Notes: generated by a model not told the origin, from the letters alone. DNA of 56,001 nt from Bacillota bacterium (GCA_018725565.1 QLUR01000016.1:1-56001), one strand, 5' to 3'; shown: positions 11,975 to 20,443, counted from the stretch's first letter. Made by a program: numbers and translations.

Positions 11975-13402
11975 TTACTGTCTGCCGCTCCGGATTTTTT
12001 CCAGCAGGACCTCCACCGCTTTTTGCTTCTGTGTGTCCGATTTCTCAAGCAGTTTTGCCATTTCTGCCTGCAACTTTTTCCTTGTTTCATCATCAACCCT
12101 GCCGGTGACAGACAGCTCCCGCTCTGCCTGAAAAGCACGCACAGCCCGCTCAGTGGCAGCATCGAACTCGTTGTTCTCCTCTGTTTTAACCCCAAGGTTA
12201 TTTAACATTTTTTGCAGGGAAAGCACCTGGGGACCTTTATCGCCTGGCTGCAGGTTTGTGGGGAGAGGATGGTGCCCCACAAAAAACAACTCCGGCAACT
12301 CTACCGTCACGTTTGGCGTGAGCCCTGCCTCGTCGATATCCCGTCCGGCAGGAGTTATATATTTAGCCACCGTATAACGCAGCCCGCTGTTGCCTGGCAG
12401 GTCCTCCAGATGCTGAACGGTGGCTTTGCCATATGTTTTTGTTCCCACAATGATACCGGCACCGCTGTCCTGAAAAGCTCCGGCAATAATTTCCGCCGCC
12501 GAAGCTGTGTCGCCGTTGACCAGCAGTACAATCGGATATGGTTTGGCCACCCCGTAAGATTTATAAGTATTGATAATTTTATCGTTCCGGTCAACTACAT
12601 GGGTAATGGGCCCGGCTGGAAGCAGTGCCTGCGCTACTTTAACAGCCTGGTCGAGCAGGCCGCCCGGGTTGTCACGCAAATCCAGCAAGAGCCCCTTCAG
12701 CCCCTGATTCTCAAGCTCAAGCAGCGCCGTCGCAAAGTCTTCCCCTGTCTGCTGGGCAAAGGTCGTCAGCTGCAGATAGCCGATGCCGTTTTCCAGCATC
12801 TTGGGGAAAACGCTGGGCATCTGGATATTACTGCGGACAATCTCCAAAGTGAATGGCTCCGCAAAACCATCACGCTGTATTTTCAGAGTGACCTTAGTCC
12901 CTTCCGGGCCACGAATCAGTTTAACCGCCTCCATTGTAGAAAAGCCGGTTAAGTCCTGGTCGTCCACTTTCAGGATGCGGTCTCCGGCCAAAATCCCGGC
13001 TCTTTCCCCGGGAGTACCCCTGATTGGGGTACTAACTGTGATATAGTTCCCGGAAGAAGTGATCTCCACCCCGATCCCTGAAAAGGCACCGGTTGTTCTA
13101 ACCATCAACTCTTCCCAGTGTTCCCGGTCCAGGAAACTGGTTTGCGGATCACCCAGTTTATCTACCATCCCTTGTATAGCGGCATTTAGCAAATCTTCTC
13201 TGGAAACATCCTCCAGGTGTCGCTCAGAAAGTATCTGCAGCACCTCAAGCAGTGGCGCCAGTTCTTCCCTGTCAACTTCTCCCTGCACGGGCAACCCGGC
13301 TGGAGGTGCCTGGTCTCTTCTGTCCGTGCCAGCCACCCTGTAGGTCACCAGATTACTTATAAGAAACAACGCCGCCAGCAGGGCCGCAACTTTTTTGTTC
13401 AT
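11975..13402 (-). CDS. ctpA: S41-family C-terminal processing peptidase with peptidoglycan-binding domain
   Basis: This is an extracytoplasmic serine protease of the CtpA/CtpB/Prc type. Order of parts: an N-terminal signal or anchor (KKVAALLAALFLISNLVTYR, residues 3-22), a helical region, a PDZ domain (about 90-170) and the S41 catalytic core. The core has the catalytic Ser in GDTASAAE and Lys in GTKTYGKATVQ. A PG_binding_1 domain follows (about 395-455; GDKGPQVLSLQKMLNNLG), then a charged C-terminal helix. Total length is 475 residues, as expected for CtpA with this extra domain. Such proteases degrade or activate envelope proteins, sometimes cell-wall hydrolases. It fits its neighbours EnvC-like and FtsEX. 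Confidence 0.93.
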   Translation of the reverse strand: MNKKVAALLAALFLISNLVTYRVAGTDRRDQAPPAGLPVQGEVDREELAPLLEVLQILSERHLEDVSREDLLNAAIQGMVDKLGDPQTSFLDREHWEELMVRTTGAFSGIGVEITSSGNYITVSTPIRGTPGERAGILAGDRILKVDDQDLTGFSTMEAVKLIRGPEGTKVTLKIQRDGFAEPFTLEIVRSNIQMPSVFPKMLENGIGYLQLTTFAQQTGEDFATALLELENQGLKGLLLDLRDNPGGLLDQAVKVAQALLPAGPITHVVDRNDKIINTYKSYGVAKPYPIVLLVNGDTASAAEIIAGAFQDSGAGIIVGTKTYGKATVQHLEDLPGNSGLRYTVAKYITPAGRDIDEAGLTPNVTVELPELFFVGHHPLPTNLQPGDKGPQVLSLQKMLNNLGVKTEENNEFDAATERAVRAFQAERELSVTGRVDDETRKKLQAEMAKLLEKSDTQKQKAVEVLLEKIRSGRQ

Positions 13403-13490
13403 AAAACAGGCACCAACTTTCAGCCTTTTGCGCTAGATCCATTATACTTGGAACCGGCCTGATAATCCACAGGATATTTTGTAACAAGGC

Positions 13491-13606
13491 AATTCGAGGG
13501 ACACCATACTGAATTTTTATTGCTTGACCGGTCATCTTTCCCCGGCGGGAATGCCCGCGCAAGGTATCACGGCCGGTAAAATTCGGTATGGTGTCCCCCT
13601 CGAATT
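13491..13606. repeat. Inverted-repeat element (MITE or REP-like), 116 bp
   Basis: Two near-identical arms face each other: 13491-13518 (AATTCGAGGGACACCATACT...) and 13577-13606, whose reverse complement differs by one base and a 2-base insertion. The about 58-bp centre has smaller hairpins (CCGGCGGGAATGCCCGCG near 13541-13558) and no gene. The arm core GGGACACCATACYGAATTTT resembles sequences I associate with IS200-like/RAYT-linked REP elements. The right arm ends six bases beyond the stop of the M23 gene, so the element may also act as its terminator. Assignment to a family is inference. Confidence 0.7.
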
Positions 13607-13611
13607 ATATT

Positions 13612-14808
13612 TCAGTTGATATAGGGAAGCGGGTTAACCCTTTGCCCGTTGATTCTGATTTCAAAATGCAGGTGCGGCCCTGTGGAAAAGCCGGTCGACC
13701 CAACAGTAGCAATCGGTTGGCCGCGCTGCACATTTTCACCGTCGGCGACCAGGAAGCTATGGTTATGTGCATATACAGTAACAATACCGGCGCCATGGTC
13801 AATAATCACCAGGTTGCCGAAGCCGCCGGCCATTCTGTAAACATGAGCAACGCCCGAGTCAGCGGCCAGCACGTTTACCGGCCGTCCGTTGAAAAAGCGA
13901 GACCCGGGCCAGCGGTTATGCGGGATACCAATATCCACCCCTCCGTGAAACTGGCCGGGGCGGCGCGTAATCGGGTGAACACGGTTGCCAAAGCCGGAGG
14001 TAATCCACTCTGGACCGAACCCGTCCACCGGCCAGTCATACTGGCCGGTGCCGCGGTAACCGGCGCTGCGCTGCCTCGCCAGTGTTTCCTCAATCATTCT
14101 GTCCAGCTTTCTGTTCTCGGCTTCCAGCCTGCGGATCATATCTTCCCGTTCTTCAATCTCATTCCGCGCGGCGACAAGCATCCTTTCGCGCTGCTCTGTT
14201 CTCTTCCCCAGTTCCTCTTCCCTGAGTATATTTTGCCTGCGTAAATCCTGCAACTCCTGCCGCCGCAACCCCAGGTTCTCCTTTAGGGCAACAAATCGTT
14301 CCCGCTCTTCCTGAAACCGGGTAAGAAGCTCCCTGTCCTCCGCAATAATCAGCTGCAAATTATTGTAGCGTGTGAGAAACTCCGCGAAAGTCGCGCTACT
14401 AAAGAGTACTTCCAAATAACTGACCTGCCCGTTTTCGTGAATAGCACGCAGGCGGACAGCCAGCAGGCGCTCCATCTCCGCGATGCTGGCCTCGGCGGCT
14501 GCCAGTTCTTCTTCGGCAACGCCGATTTCACCCTCAATAACGCTGACTCTCCGGCCAAGCAAGCGGACTTCCGCCTGGACCACATCTATTGTTCGTTCCA
14601 GGGAGCGGAGCTCCCTCTCCAGTGTCGTTTCCCGTCTTTTGTACTCCCTTATCTCAGACTCGGTCTGCCTGATCTCCCGCCGCAAAGCTTCCTGCTCATT
14701 TCTCATATCTCTTAAGTCGTTGGCGAATGCCGGAAGCATGGTAACCATCAGCAGCGTTGCCGCCAGCAGGAAAAGCATTGTTTGTCTCAGCTTTACCAAG
14801 ATTCTCAC
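13612..14808 (-). CDS. EnvC-like murein hydrolase activator / M23 peptidase
   Basis: The 398-residue exported protein has a signal peptide (residues 1-29, ending PAFA before NDLRD). A long two-part coiled coil (about 30-245) follows, then a C-terminal M23 (LytM) domain (about 275-398). Zinc-site motifs HGGVDIG and GPHLHFEI are both intact, so it may be an active endopeptidase rather than only an activator. It lies 13 bp downstream of ftsX, the classic arrangement in which FtsEX controls a coiled-coil hydrolase or activator (EnvC, PcsB, CwlO). That makes regulated cell-wall cleavage in division or elongation its probable job. The GTG start at 14808 follows a GGGGAGT motif closely, so the N-terminus could be a few codons shorter. 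Confidence 0.92.
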   Translation of the reverse strand: MRILVKLRQTMLFLLAATLLMVTMLPAFANDLRDMRNEQEALRREIRQTESEIREYKRRETTLERELRSLERTIDVVQAEVRLLGRRVSVIEGEIGVAEEELAAAEASIAEMERLLAVRLRAIHENGQVSYLEVLFSSATFAEFLTRYNNLQLIIAEDRELLTRFQEERERFVALKENLGLRRQELQDLRRQNILREEELGKRTEQRERMLVAARNEIEEREDMIRRLEAENRKLDRMIEETLARQRSAGYRGTGQYDWPVDGFGPEWITSGFGNRVHPITRRPGQFHGGVDIGIPHNRWPGSRFFNGRPVNVLAADSGVAHVYRMAGGFGNLVIIDHGAGIVTVYAHNHSFLVADGENVQRGQPIATVGSTGFSTGPHLHFEIRINGQRVNPLPYIN

Positions 14809-14821
14809 ACTCCCCGGGTTT

Positions 14822-15706
14822 TTACACCTTAAGAAAACGCCGCATGGAGAGGAGGCTGCCAGCCCCCCCGATTGTTGCGCCGAGCACCAGCAGAATTGAT
14901 GATGTCCGCCAGATAACTTCCTGAGGAGGCACCAGAGGCAGGAAGCTCAGGTACGCTTGCGCCATAGTAACAGCCTGTCCATAAAGGTAAATCAGAGCCA
15001 GCACAGGAACAAGTGCGCCAAAGGAACCCAGAGCCAGCCCTTCCAGCAGAAACGGCCAACGAACAAACCACTCTGTAGCACCAACATACTTCATAATCAT
15101 GATCTCCGTCGAGCGGGCGGCAACCGTCAACTTAATGGTATTAGCAATCAATAACAGTGCAGTCATGGCCAGGCCGGCCATAAAGAAAAGCCCCACCCAT
15201 TTTACCGCACCGGTAAAACGGAACAGCTGCTCTACCACCGCAGTGCCATAATCAACACGGGCAATGCCCGGCATGACCTGGAGCTCAGCTGCCACCGCAG
15301 GGATATCCTCTGGGATAATCGTCCTGATTTCAAAAGAATTTCGCAGCGGATTGCGCCCGTCGGCCTCAAAGCCGGCAACGATTTCTGCCCCCAGGTCTTC
15401 TTTTAGCCGCCGCAATGCTTCCTGTCTCGGGACAAACCGGACCTCTTCGACCCGTGCCAGGCGTATCAGTGCCACGCGCAGCCTGTCCACCTCAGCTTCA
15501 GGCAACTGTTCATCAACATAAGCAATAATCTCTACCTGGCCTTTGATTTGATTGGTAAGGTACTCTACGTTAACGTTCAGCAGCATAAAACTGCCCAAGA
15601 TAAACAAAGTAATCGCCACCGCCCCGGCGGAAGCGAAACTCATCCAGGCGTTGCGCAAAATACTATGCAGAGTTTCGGTCAGGTAATAAGCCCACGACCT
15701 AATCAT
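14822..15706 (-). CDS. ftsX: Cell division protein FtsX (permease subunit)
   Basis: This is the membrane partner of FtsE. The predicted 294-residue protein has a short cytoplasmic N-terminus, TM1 (about 23-45), a large extracellular loop (about 46-170) and three more TM segments towards the C-terminus, the FtsX topology. The start is ATG 15706 (MIRSWAYYLTETLHSILRNA), one base after the ftsE stop, which fits translational coupling. The longer open frame to 15802 overlaps ftsE and lacks family support. It transmits ATP-driven conformational change to the adjacent M23 protein. Confidence 0.94.
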   Translation of the reverse strand: MIRSWAYYLTETLHSILRNAWMSFASAGAVAITLFILGSFMLLNVNVEYLTNQIKGQVEIIAYVDEQLPEAEVDRLRVALIRLARVEEVRFVPRQEALRRLKEDLGAEIVAGFEADGRNPLRNSFEIRTIIPEDIPAVAAELQVMPGIARVDYGTAVVEQLFRFTGAVKWVGLFFMAGLAMTALLLIANTIKLTVAARSTEIMIMKYVGATEWFVRWPFLLEGLALGSFGALVPVLALIYLYGQAVTMAQAYLSFLPLVPPQEVIWRTSSILLVLGATIGGAGSLLSMRRFLKV

Positions 15707-15707
15707 G

Positions 15708-16385
15708 TCAGCAATATGCTCCCTTCCACTCATCGCGGACAACCCTGCCACCGTCAAGGACAACCACCCGCCGGCGAAGCGCATCGACAATCTCCCGGTC
15801 ATGTGTCGCCATGACGACCGTCGTTCCCCTGATATTTATATCCCGCAGCAGTTCCACAATGTCCATGGATGTCCTGGGATCAAGGTTGCCGGTCGGTTCA
15901 TCGGCAATGATCAGCACCGGCTTGTTCACTATGGCCCGAGCCAGGCAGACACGTTGCTGCTCCCCGCCGGACAGCTCTGTCGGCTTCATCTTTTCCTTGC
16001 CTCTTATCCCAACCATTTCTAAGGACTCCGGCACACGCCTCCGCATTTCCCGGCCGGAGGCACCGACAACCTGCATGGCAAAAGCCACATTGTCATAGAC
16101 GCTCCGGTTGGGCAGCAGGCGGAAATCCTGAAAAACAACACCTATGTTCCGCCTCAGCAGAGGGACTTCCCGCCGCTTCAGACGCGTGATATCCCGGCCG
16201 TTAATCCTGATACTGCCGGAGCTTGGCAAGAATTCCCGGCAGATAAGCCTGACCAAGGTAGATTTGCCGGCACCGCTTTCGCCGACCAGAAAGACAAATT
16301 CCCCCCGCTCCATTGTCAGGCTGATATTGTTTAAAGCTTCCACGCCATTGGGATAGACCATGGAAATTCGCTGCATCTCGATCAT
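15708..16385 (-). CDS. ftsE: Cell division ATP-binding protein FtsE
   Basis: This is the ABC ATPase of the FtsEX complex. The 225 residues have Walker A GESGAGKST, the signature LSGGEQQRVCLARA, and Walker B LIIADEPTGNLD, with the NLD ending typical of FtsE/LolD-type ATPases. The start is ATG 16385, with a GGAGTGA site about nine bases upstream. It is the first gene of ftsE-ftsX-M23 and is divergent from the oxidoreductase genes on the plus strand. Confidence 0.96.
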   Translation of the reverse strand: MIEMQRISMVYPNGVEALNNISLTMERGEFVFLVGESGAGKSTLVRLICREFLPSSGSIRINGRDITRLKRREVPLLRRNIGVVFQDFRLLPNRSVYDNVAFAMQVVGASGREMRRRVPESLEMVGIRGKEKMKPTELSGGEQQRVCLARAIVNKPVLIIADEPTGNLDPRTSMDIVELLRDINIRGTTVVMATHDREIVDALRRRVVVLDGGRVVRDEWKGAYC

Positions 16386-16591
16386 GTTGTTTGGTCACTC
16401 CAATTCGTGCCTGCAGTCAGAACCAGCCAACCTGCAGCAAGCGACAACATTTTTGTAATTTGTTCGACAACTTTGCTGAAAAACCTTTTTCATCTGTCAT
16501 TTTTTTTCACAAAAGAGGGTAAGTGGAGGATTTGAAGTTCAATCCGGCGAACATTGTTTGGCAAGATAACTGCAAGCAAAGGAGTAGAGGG
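16386..16591. other. Divergent intergenic region ftsE / oxidoreductase
   Basis: About 200 bp separate the two divergent units and must hold both promoters. I see no convincing consensus -35/-10 pair and no hairpin with a T-run. An in-frame GTG at 16523 could extend the oxidoreductase by 23 residues, but those residues do not resemble the family. Confidence 0.5.
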
Positions 16592-18280
16592 ATGAATATA
16601 ATTATCGGCGGAGCGGCAGGTGACGGGATGGAAACCATTGCTCATCTGCTTGCTAAAGCATTAGTCCGGGAAGGATACGGCGTACTGACCACTAAAGACT
16701 ATATGTCACGGGTACGCGGCGGCCACAACTTTTCCCTGCTGCGGGTGGAGGCGGAAACTCCCCGGGCCTCCGCCGCAACTGCAGATATTCTGGTTGCCCT
16801 CAACGAAGAAACTTTCCTGTTGCACCGGGAAAAACTGCTGCCGAGAGGTCGGATTGTCTTTGATCCTGAATTGTTTAGCCTGCCGGCAGCTGATGACCGG
16901 GGATTGCCAGTAAAGCTCCGGACGCTGGCTCTGGCTGCCGGAGGAAAAATTATGGCTAATACGGTGGCCATAGGAGCGGTACTGTCGGTCCTGGGACTGA
17001 AACCGGCCGCAGCGGTCCGCCTGCTTGCGGAGACCTTTGCTCCGGACACAGCACAACAAAATACAGCCGCCTTGCTGGCCGGACATGAGGCAGCCGCAAA
17101 ACTGTGCGGCACCTGTTTCACCATGCCCCCCAAAAGCTTTGAGGGGCCAAGCATTTTTCTTGACGGCAACCAGGCCTTAGGACTGGCGGCGCTGGCCAGC
17201 GGCTGCCGTTTTCTTTCCGCCTACCCAATGACCCCCTCCACCGGAATCTTTTCATATCTGGCGGGGAAACAGGCAGAGTTCGGTCTCGTAGTTGAGCAGG
17301 CCGAGGATGAAATCGCCGCTGTCAACATGGCGCTGGGAGCATCCTTTGCGGGAGTACGCGCCATGACCTGCACCTCGGGAGGCGGCTTCGCCCTGATGGC
17401 GGAAGGCCTGTCCCTGGCCGGAATGACGGAAACGCCCCTCGTCATCGTGGTCGGCATGCGTCCCGGCCCGGCAACCGGCCTGCCCACCCGCAGCGAGCAG
17501 GGGGATTTAAACTTTGTCCTGTACGCCGGCCACGGTGAATTTCCACGGGCGGTGTTGAGCGCCACCCACCTGGAAGACGCTTTCTACCGGCTGAACAAAG
17601 CGTTTGACTTGGCCGACAAATACCAGATGCCTGTTATTTTCCTTTCCGACCAATACTTTGCTGACACCGCTCGCGCCATACCGCCTTATGACTTTACCCG
17701 CCTCCGCTGCGAGCGATATTTGGCCGGCGCCGAAAACCTGGTCCGCCCCTATAAAAGATACCGGCTGACGGACGACGGCCTCTCCCCACGGGCACTCCCC
17801 GGCCAGTTCCCGGAAGAAACGGTCCTGGCAGACAGTGACGAGCACGACGAAGACGGCCATATTATTGAAGACGCCGCCACCAGGGGTCTGATGGTAAGCA
17901 AACGCCTGCGCCGCCTGGAAGCGCTGGCAGCCGAGATGGACGAGCCGGAACTTTACGGACACCCGGAGCCAGAAATCCTGCTGCTTGGCTGGGGCTCTAC
18001 CTACGGGATTCTGCGAGAGGCAATTGAAACCTTGAGGGCCAGCCACCACCGCGCCGCGCTTCTGCATTTCCGCGACCTCTGGCCGCTGCCATCCGCCATG
18101 GTTACAAAACTGCTGCCCCTCGCCAAAATCAGTTTTTGCGCCGAGAATAACGCCACCGGCCAGTTTGCCGGACTGCTCCGCCGGGAAACTGGTCTTACGG
18201 TGGACCACAAAATTCTGCGGTACGATGGACGGCCCTTTGACTCAGGAGAGATTGTCCGGGAGGTGTTAAAAAATGTGTAA
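16592..18280 (+). CDS. 2-oxoacid:acceptor oxidoreductase, fused gamma/alpha subunit (KorA-like)
   Basis: This is the large subunit of a ferredoxin-dependent 2-oxoacid oxidoreductase, which oxidises a 2-oxoacid to acyl-CoA with CO2 release and reduces ferredoxin. An N-terminal gamma domain (about 1-185; GGAAGDGMETIAHLLAKAL, with the SRVRGGHN motif) is fused to the alpha pyrimidine domain. The alpha part starts with GNQALGLAALASGCRFLSAYPMTPSTG and contains EQAEDEIAAVNMALGASFAG. The start ATG 16592 has GGAG eight bases upstream. It overlaps the beta subunit by 8 bp (ATGTGTAA). The fusion is typical of 2-oxoglutarate or generic 2-oxoacid types; the substrate cannot be read from sequence. No ferredoxin-like delta gene is adjacent. 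Confidence 0.92.
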   Translation: MNIIIGGAAGDGMETIAHLLAKALVREGYGVLTTKDYMSRVRGGHNFSLLRVEAETPRASAATADILVALNEETFLLHREKLLPRGRIVFDPELFSLPAADDRGLPVKLRTLALAAGGKIMANTVAIGAVLSVLGLKPAAAVRLLAETFAPDTAQQNTAALLAGHEAAAKLCGTCFTMPPKSFEGPSIFLDGNQALGLAALASGCRFLSAYPMTPSTGIFSYLAGKQAEFGLVVEQAEDEIAAVNMALGASFAGVRAMTCTSGGGFALMAEGLSLAGMTETPLVIVVGMRPGPATGLPTRSEQGDLNFVLYAGHGEFPRAVLSATHLEDAFYRLNKAFDLADKYQMPVIFLSDQYFADTARAIPPYDFTRLRCERYLAGAENLVRPYKRYRLTDDGLSPRALPGQFPEETVLADSDEHDEDGHIIEDAATRGLMVSKRLRRLEALAAEMDEPELYGHPEPEILLLGWGSTYGILREAIETLRASHHRAALLHFRDLWPLPSAMVTKLLPLAKISFCAENNATGQFAGLLRRETGLTVDHKILRYDGRPFDSGEIVREVLKNV

Positions 18281-19121
18281 AGCAGCCGACTACCTGAAAG
18301 AAGAAACAGCCTGGTGCCCAGGCTGCGGGAATTTTGCCATCCGTCAGGCGCTGGCCGAAGCGCTGGCCGAGCTTTGCCTGCCGCCGCACCGGGTGCTGAT
18401 GTGTTCTGGCATCGGCCAAGCCGCGAAAATGCCGCACTACATCCGCGTCAGCGGCTTTAACGGCCTGCACGGCCGCGCCCTGCCGCCGGCCACAGGCGCC
18501 CGTGTCGCCAACACCAGCCTGACCGTTATCGTTGAATCAGGTGACGGCGACAGCTATGGCGAAGGCGGCAACCATTTCATCCATACCGTCCGGCGCAACC
18601 CGCATCTGGCCCACTTCGTGCATAACAACCAGGTTTACGGGCTGACCAAAGGGCAGGCCAGCCCGACCAGCGAACTGGGCATGAAGACAGGCGTACAGAC
18701 CGGAGGCGTCATTTCACCCCCGCTCAATCCGCTGGCCCTGGCCCTGATCATGGGAGCCGGTTTTGTGGCAAGGTGTTTCTCCGGAGAAAAAGAACACCTG
18801 AAAGAAACAATGAAAGCCGCCCTTGTCTTCCCCGGCTACGCCTTGGTCGACATCCTGCAGCCCTGCGTTACTTTTAATAAATTAAACACCTATGCCTGGT
18901 ACAAAACACGCGTTTACCCGGCGGAGGGACATAACACCAGCGACTGGATGGCTGCCCTGTCACTCTCCCGCCAGTGGGGCGAGCAGATACCGCTCGGCAT
19001 CTTTTACAGCGTTCCGCGACCGACCTTTGAATCTCAGCTGCCCGCCCTGGAAGGCGAACCGCTGGCGCTGCGTCCCTTCAGCCCGCTGGATGTCGCCCGC
19101 GCCCAGGACGAATTCCGCTGA
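18273..19121 (+). CDS. 2-oxoacid:ferredoxin oxidoreductase beta subunit (KorB-like)
   Basis: This is the thiamine-diphosphate-binding subunit that partners the preceding gene. The 282 residues include the CPGCG motif (15-19), of which one cysteine usually ligates the Fe-S cluster. The ThDP/Mg signature is SGDGDSYGEGGNHF, followed by HNNQVYGLTKGQASPTS. The length is normal for KorB-type beta subunits and the frame is intact. The 73-bp segment 18921-18993 near the 3' end is repeated 1.3 kb downstream (20207-20279), so recombination has occurred beside this gene, yet its C-terminus (PLDVARAQDEFR) looks complete. Confidence 0.93.
   Translation: MCKAADYLKEETAWCPGCGNFAIRQALAEALAELCLPPHRVLMCSGIGQAAKMPHYIRVSGFNGLHGRALPPATGARVANTSLTVIVESGDGDSYGEGGNHFIHTVRRNPHLAHFVHNNQVYGLTKGQASPTSELGMKTGVQTGGVISPPLNPLALALIMGAGFVARCFSGEKEHLKETMKAALVFPGYALVDILQPCVTFNKLNTYAWYKTRVYPAEGHNTSDWMAALSLSRQWGEQIPLGIFYSVPRPTFESQLPALEGEPLALRPFSPLDVARAQDEFR
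18921..18993 (+). repeat. 73-bp direct repeat, parental copy inside the beta-subunit gene
   Basis: Positions 18921-18993 match 20207-20279 at 72 of 73 positions; the one difference is G at 18927 versus A at 20213. Homology stops sharply at both ends. Here the segment is in frame within the oxidoreductase, so this is the source copy. The second copy is out of context. Confidence 0.95.
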
Positions 19122-19136
19122 AGAAAATTGACCTGA

Positions 19137-19556
19137 TTACTGTTCGATATAGCGGACAATATCCCGTATAAAACTATAATAGTCGTTCAGGTGCTCCTGC
19201 AGTATCCTGTAAACCTCCCGGTTGTCCACGTCATCGTACATATGCACAATCCGGTTCCGAAAACGGGCCATAGCCACATAGGTTGCCTGCATTTCTCTGT
19301 TGAGGATACCATGTTTGCAGAGAATGATGAAAGAGTCGGCATTCCTTTTCGGAATTTCAAAAGAATGACGCGCAATAATGTGATTCGCTATGTCAAGCAT
19401 TGCTTCCACTGCGATTTGTAAATTATGTCTGGCTGTATCCGTCAGTTTATAATCACAAAGAAATTCATCTTCCCTGCTCTTTTTCAATTCCTCCAGCTTT
19501 TCCAGACATGTTTTGATTGCTCTCAGTTTATTGCGGATTTTTTCATGATTAACCAT
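19137..19556 (-). CDS. hepT: HepT-family (DUF86) RNase toxin
   Basis: The 139-residue helical HEPN protein carries the RX4HXY active-site motif exactly: R100, H105 and Y107 in RNRIVHMY. HepT toxins are HEPN domains neutralised by a MntA-type nucleotidyltransferase; in characterised pairs, MntA AMPylates the tyrosine of this motif. The gene overlaps the upstream nucleotidyltransferase gene by one base (TAATG), as in known mntA-hepT operons. It converges on the oxidoreductase beta gene with a 15-bp gap. Confidence 0.88.
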   Translation of the reverse strand: MVNHEKIRNKLRAIKTCLEKLEELKKSREDEFLCDYKLTDTARHNLQIAVEAMLDIANHIIARHSFEIPKRNADSFIILCKHGILNREMQATYVAMARFRNRIVHMYDDVDNREVYRILQEHLNDYYSFIRDIVRYIEQ

Positions 19557-19978
19557 TAGAGATAATCCTCCCGTAATTTTTCATCAAAGTCTGCATCAAT
19601 TTGTCTCAGACGGTAACCAAAATCACCGTAATGGTTGATGGTTGCCTCAACATAGTCCGCTGTCAGCAGGCGATCCCGTTCAAAAACAACACGCCCTGTT
19701 GAGAGAGCCCTATGCGCAATATTTACAGAAGCATTGCGCAAAATAACCACATCCACATCATCCCTGTCAAGCAATAAAGACAGGTCAGCCGCCATTATTA
19801 ACTCTTTCATCAGTGGGATTTCGTTCTTCAGCAAAACAGCTATATCTATATCGCTTAGCACATGTTCCTGATCCGTGCCGAAAGAACCGAACAACAAGAC
19901 AAGCAGCACATCATCCCTTGTGCTGAAATACGAATGCAACATATTTATGGTTTCAGCATGTTTGTTTTTGTCCTTCAC
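19556..19978 (-). CDS. mntA: MntA-type minimal nucleotidyltransferase antitoxin
   Basis: This is the antitoxin partner of HepT. From the GTG start at 19978 the protein is 140 residues. It contains the complete GSX10DXD signature: G31-S32, then D43 and D45 (GSFGTDQEHVLSDIDIAVLL). This marks an active minimal nucleotidyltransferase. The expected third acidic position follows in DRDDVDVVIL. The GTG start is favoured by a GGGGAT motif upstream; the open frame runs to 20218, through sequence that looks like mobile-element debris, and an ATG at 20053 is also possible. The pair is plausibly addictive and may stabilise the surrounding island. Confidence 0.85.
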   Translation of the reverse strand: MKDKNKHAETINMLHSYFSTRDDVLLVLLFGSFGTDQEHVLSDIDIAVLLKNEIPLMKELIMAADLSLLLDRDDVDVVILRNASVNIAHRALSTGRVVFERDRLLTADYVEATINHYGDFGYRLRQIDADFDEKLREDYL

Positions 19979-20100
19979 GCCAACACATCCCCATACATTT
20001 TCTTTATTGTACCGTTTAATTCGCCTTTTCACAAGCTTTGCCAGTAATGCCATGCCCAAAATTTTGTGCTGGTTTTCACTCGTTAATTTGGCAGCATAGT

Positions 20101-20210
20101 TTAATATAGAAAACCTGGTAACCATGAAAAACGGCAAGACGGTAAAAAAGACGGTGTATGAGAAGCAAGTTGTGTTCTGGGCAAAGAAGTACGCGGATAA
20201 GCAAGAGCGG
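20101..20210 (+). pseudogene. Transposase fragment (IS1634/IS4-like), inferred
   Basis: On the plus strand an open stretch, readable from about 20101 with an ATG at 20124, encodes a segment containing KTVYEKQVVFWAKKYADKQ. I recognise this as resembling the conserved core of IS1634/IS4-type transposases, from family memory rather than a search. It has no start signal or full domain and stops abruptly where the 73-bp copy of the neighbouring oxidoreductase gene begins (20207). The simplest reading is a remnant of an insertion sequence left after recombination. Confidence 0.45.
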
Positions 20211-20279
20211 AGAGACATAACACCAGCGACTGGATGGCTGCCCTGTCACTCTCCCGCCAGTGGGGCGAGCAGATACCGC
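20207..20279 (+). repeat. 73-bp direct repeat, displaced copy of oxidoreductase beta-gene sequence
   Basis: This copy matches 18921-18993 with one mismatch. It is joined on the left to the transposase-like fragment and on the right to unrelated AT-richer sequence, and it is not part of a sensible protein here. It lies in the same orientation as the source. Recombination between the copies would delete the toxin-antitoxin pair and fuse the end of the beta-subunit gene to this region. Confidence 0.95.
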
Positions 20280-20443
20280 GCAATTATGCAAATGGCTCGG
20301 CAGGACTGTGCGCTGGACAAATGAACGCACTTAGCATTATGCATAATCTGATATTTTCCAGGGAAAGATTTTACATGTATGGAATTTAGTTTGTACCAGC
20401 TTGATGAGCAGGTTCTACCTCTAAAATAAGGAGCGGATAAGCC
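20280..20443. other. Gap before the peptide cassette
   Basis: AT-richer sequence with no clear gene. It should contain the promoter of the downstream cassette; TGGACA near 20315 and TATGCATAAT about 20 bp later are the best but weak candidates. A 16-codon frame (20379-20429, ATG to TAA) with a poor AGGGAAAG site lies here and I do not consider it a gene. Confidence 0.4.

Noticed and set aside
12212-12952. 246-codon plus-strand frame opposite ctpA
   Set aside because: It is antisense to the S41 peptidase core; no start signal or motif.
20379-20429. 16-codon frame before the peptide cassette
   Set aside because: Weak ribosome site, ordinary composition and no link to the RiPP motif.
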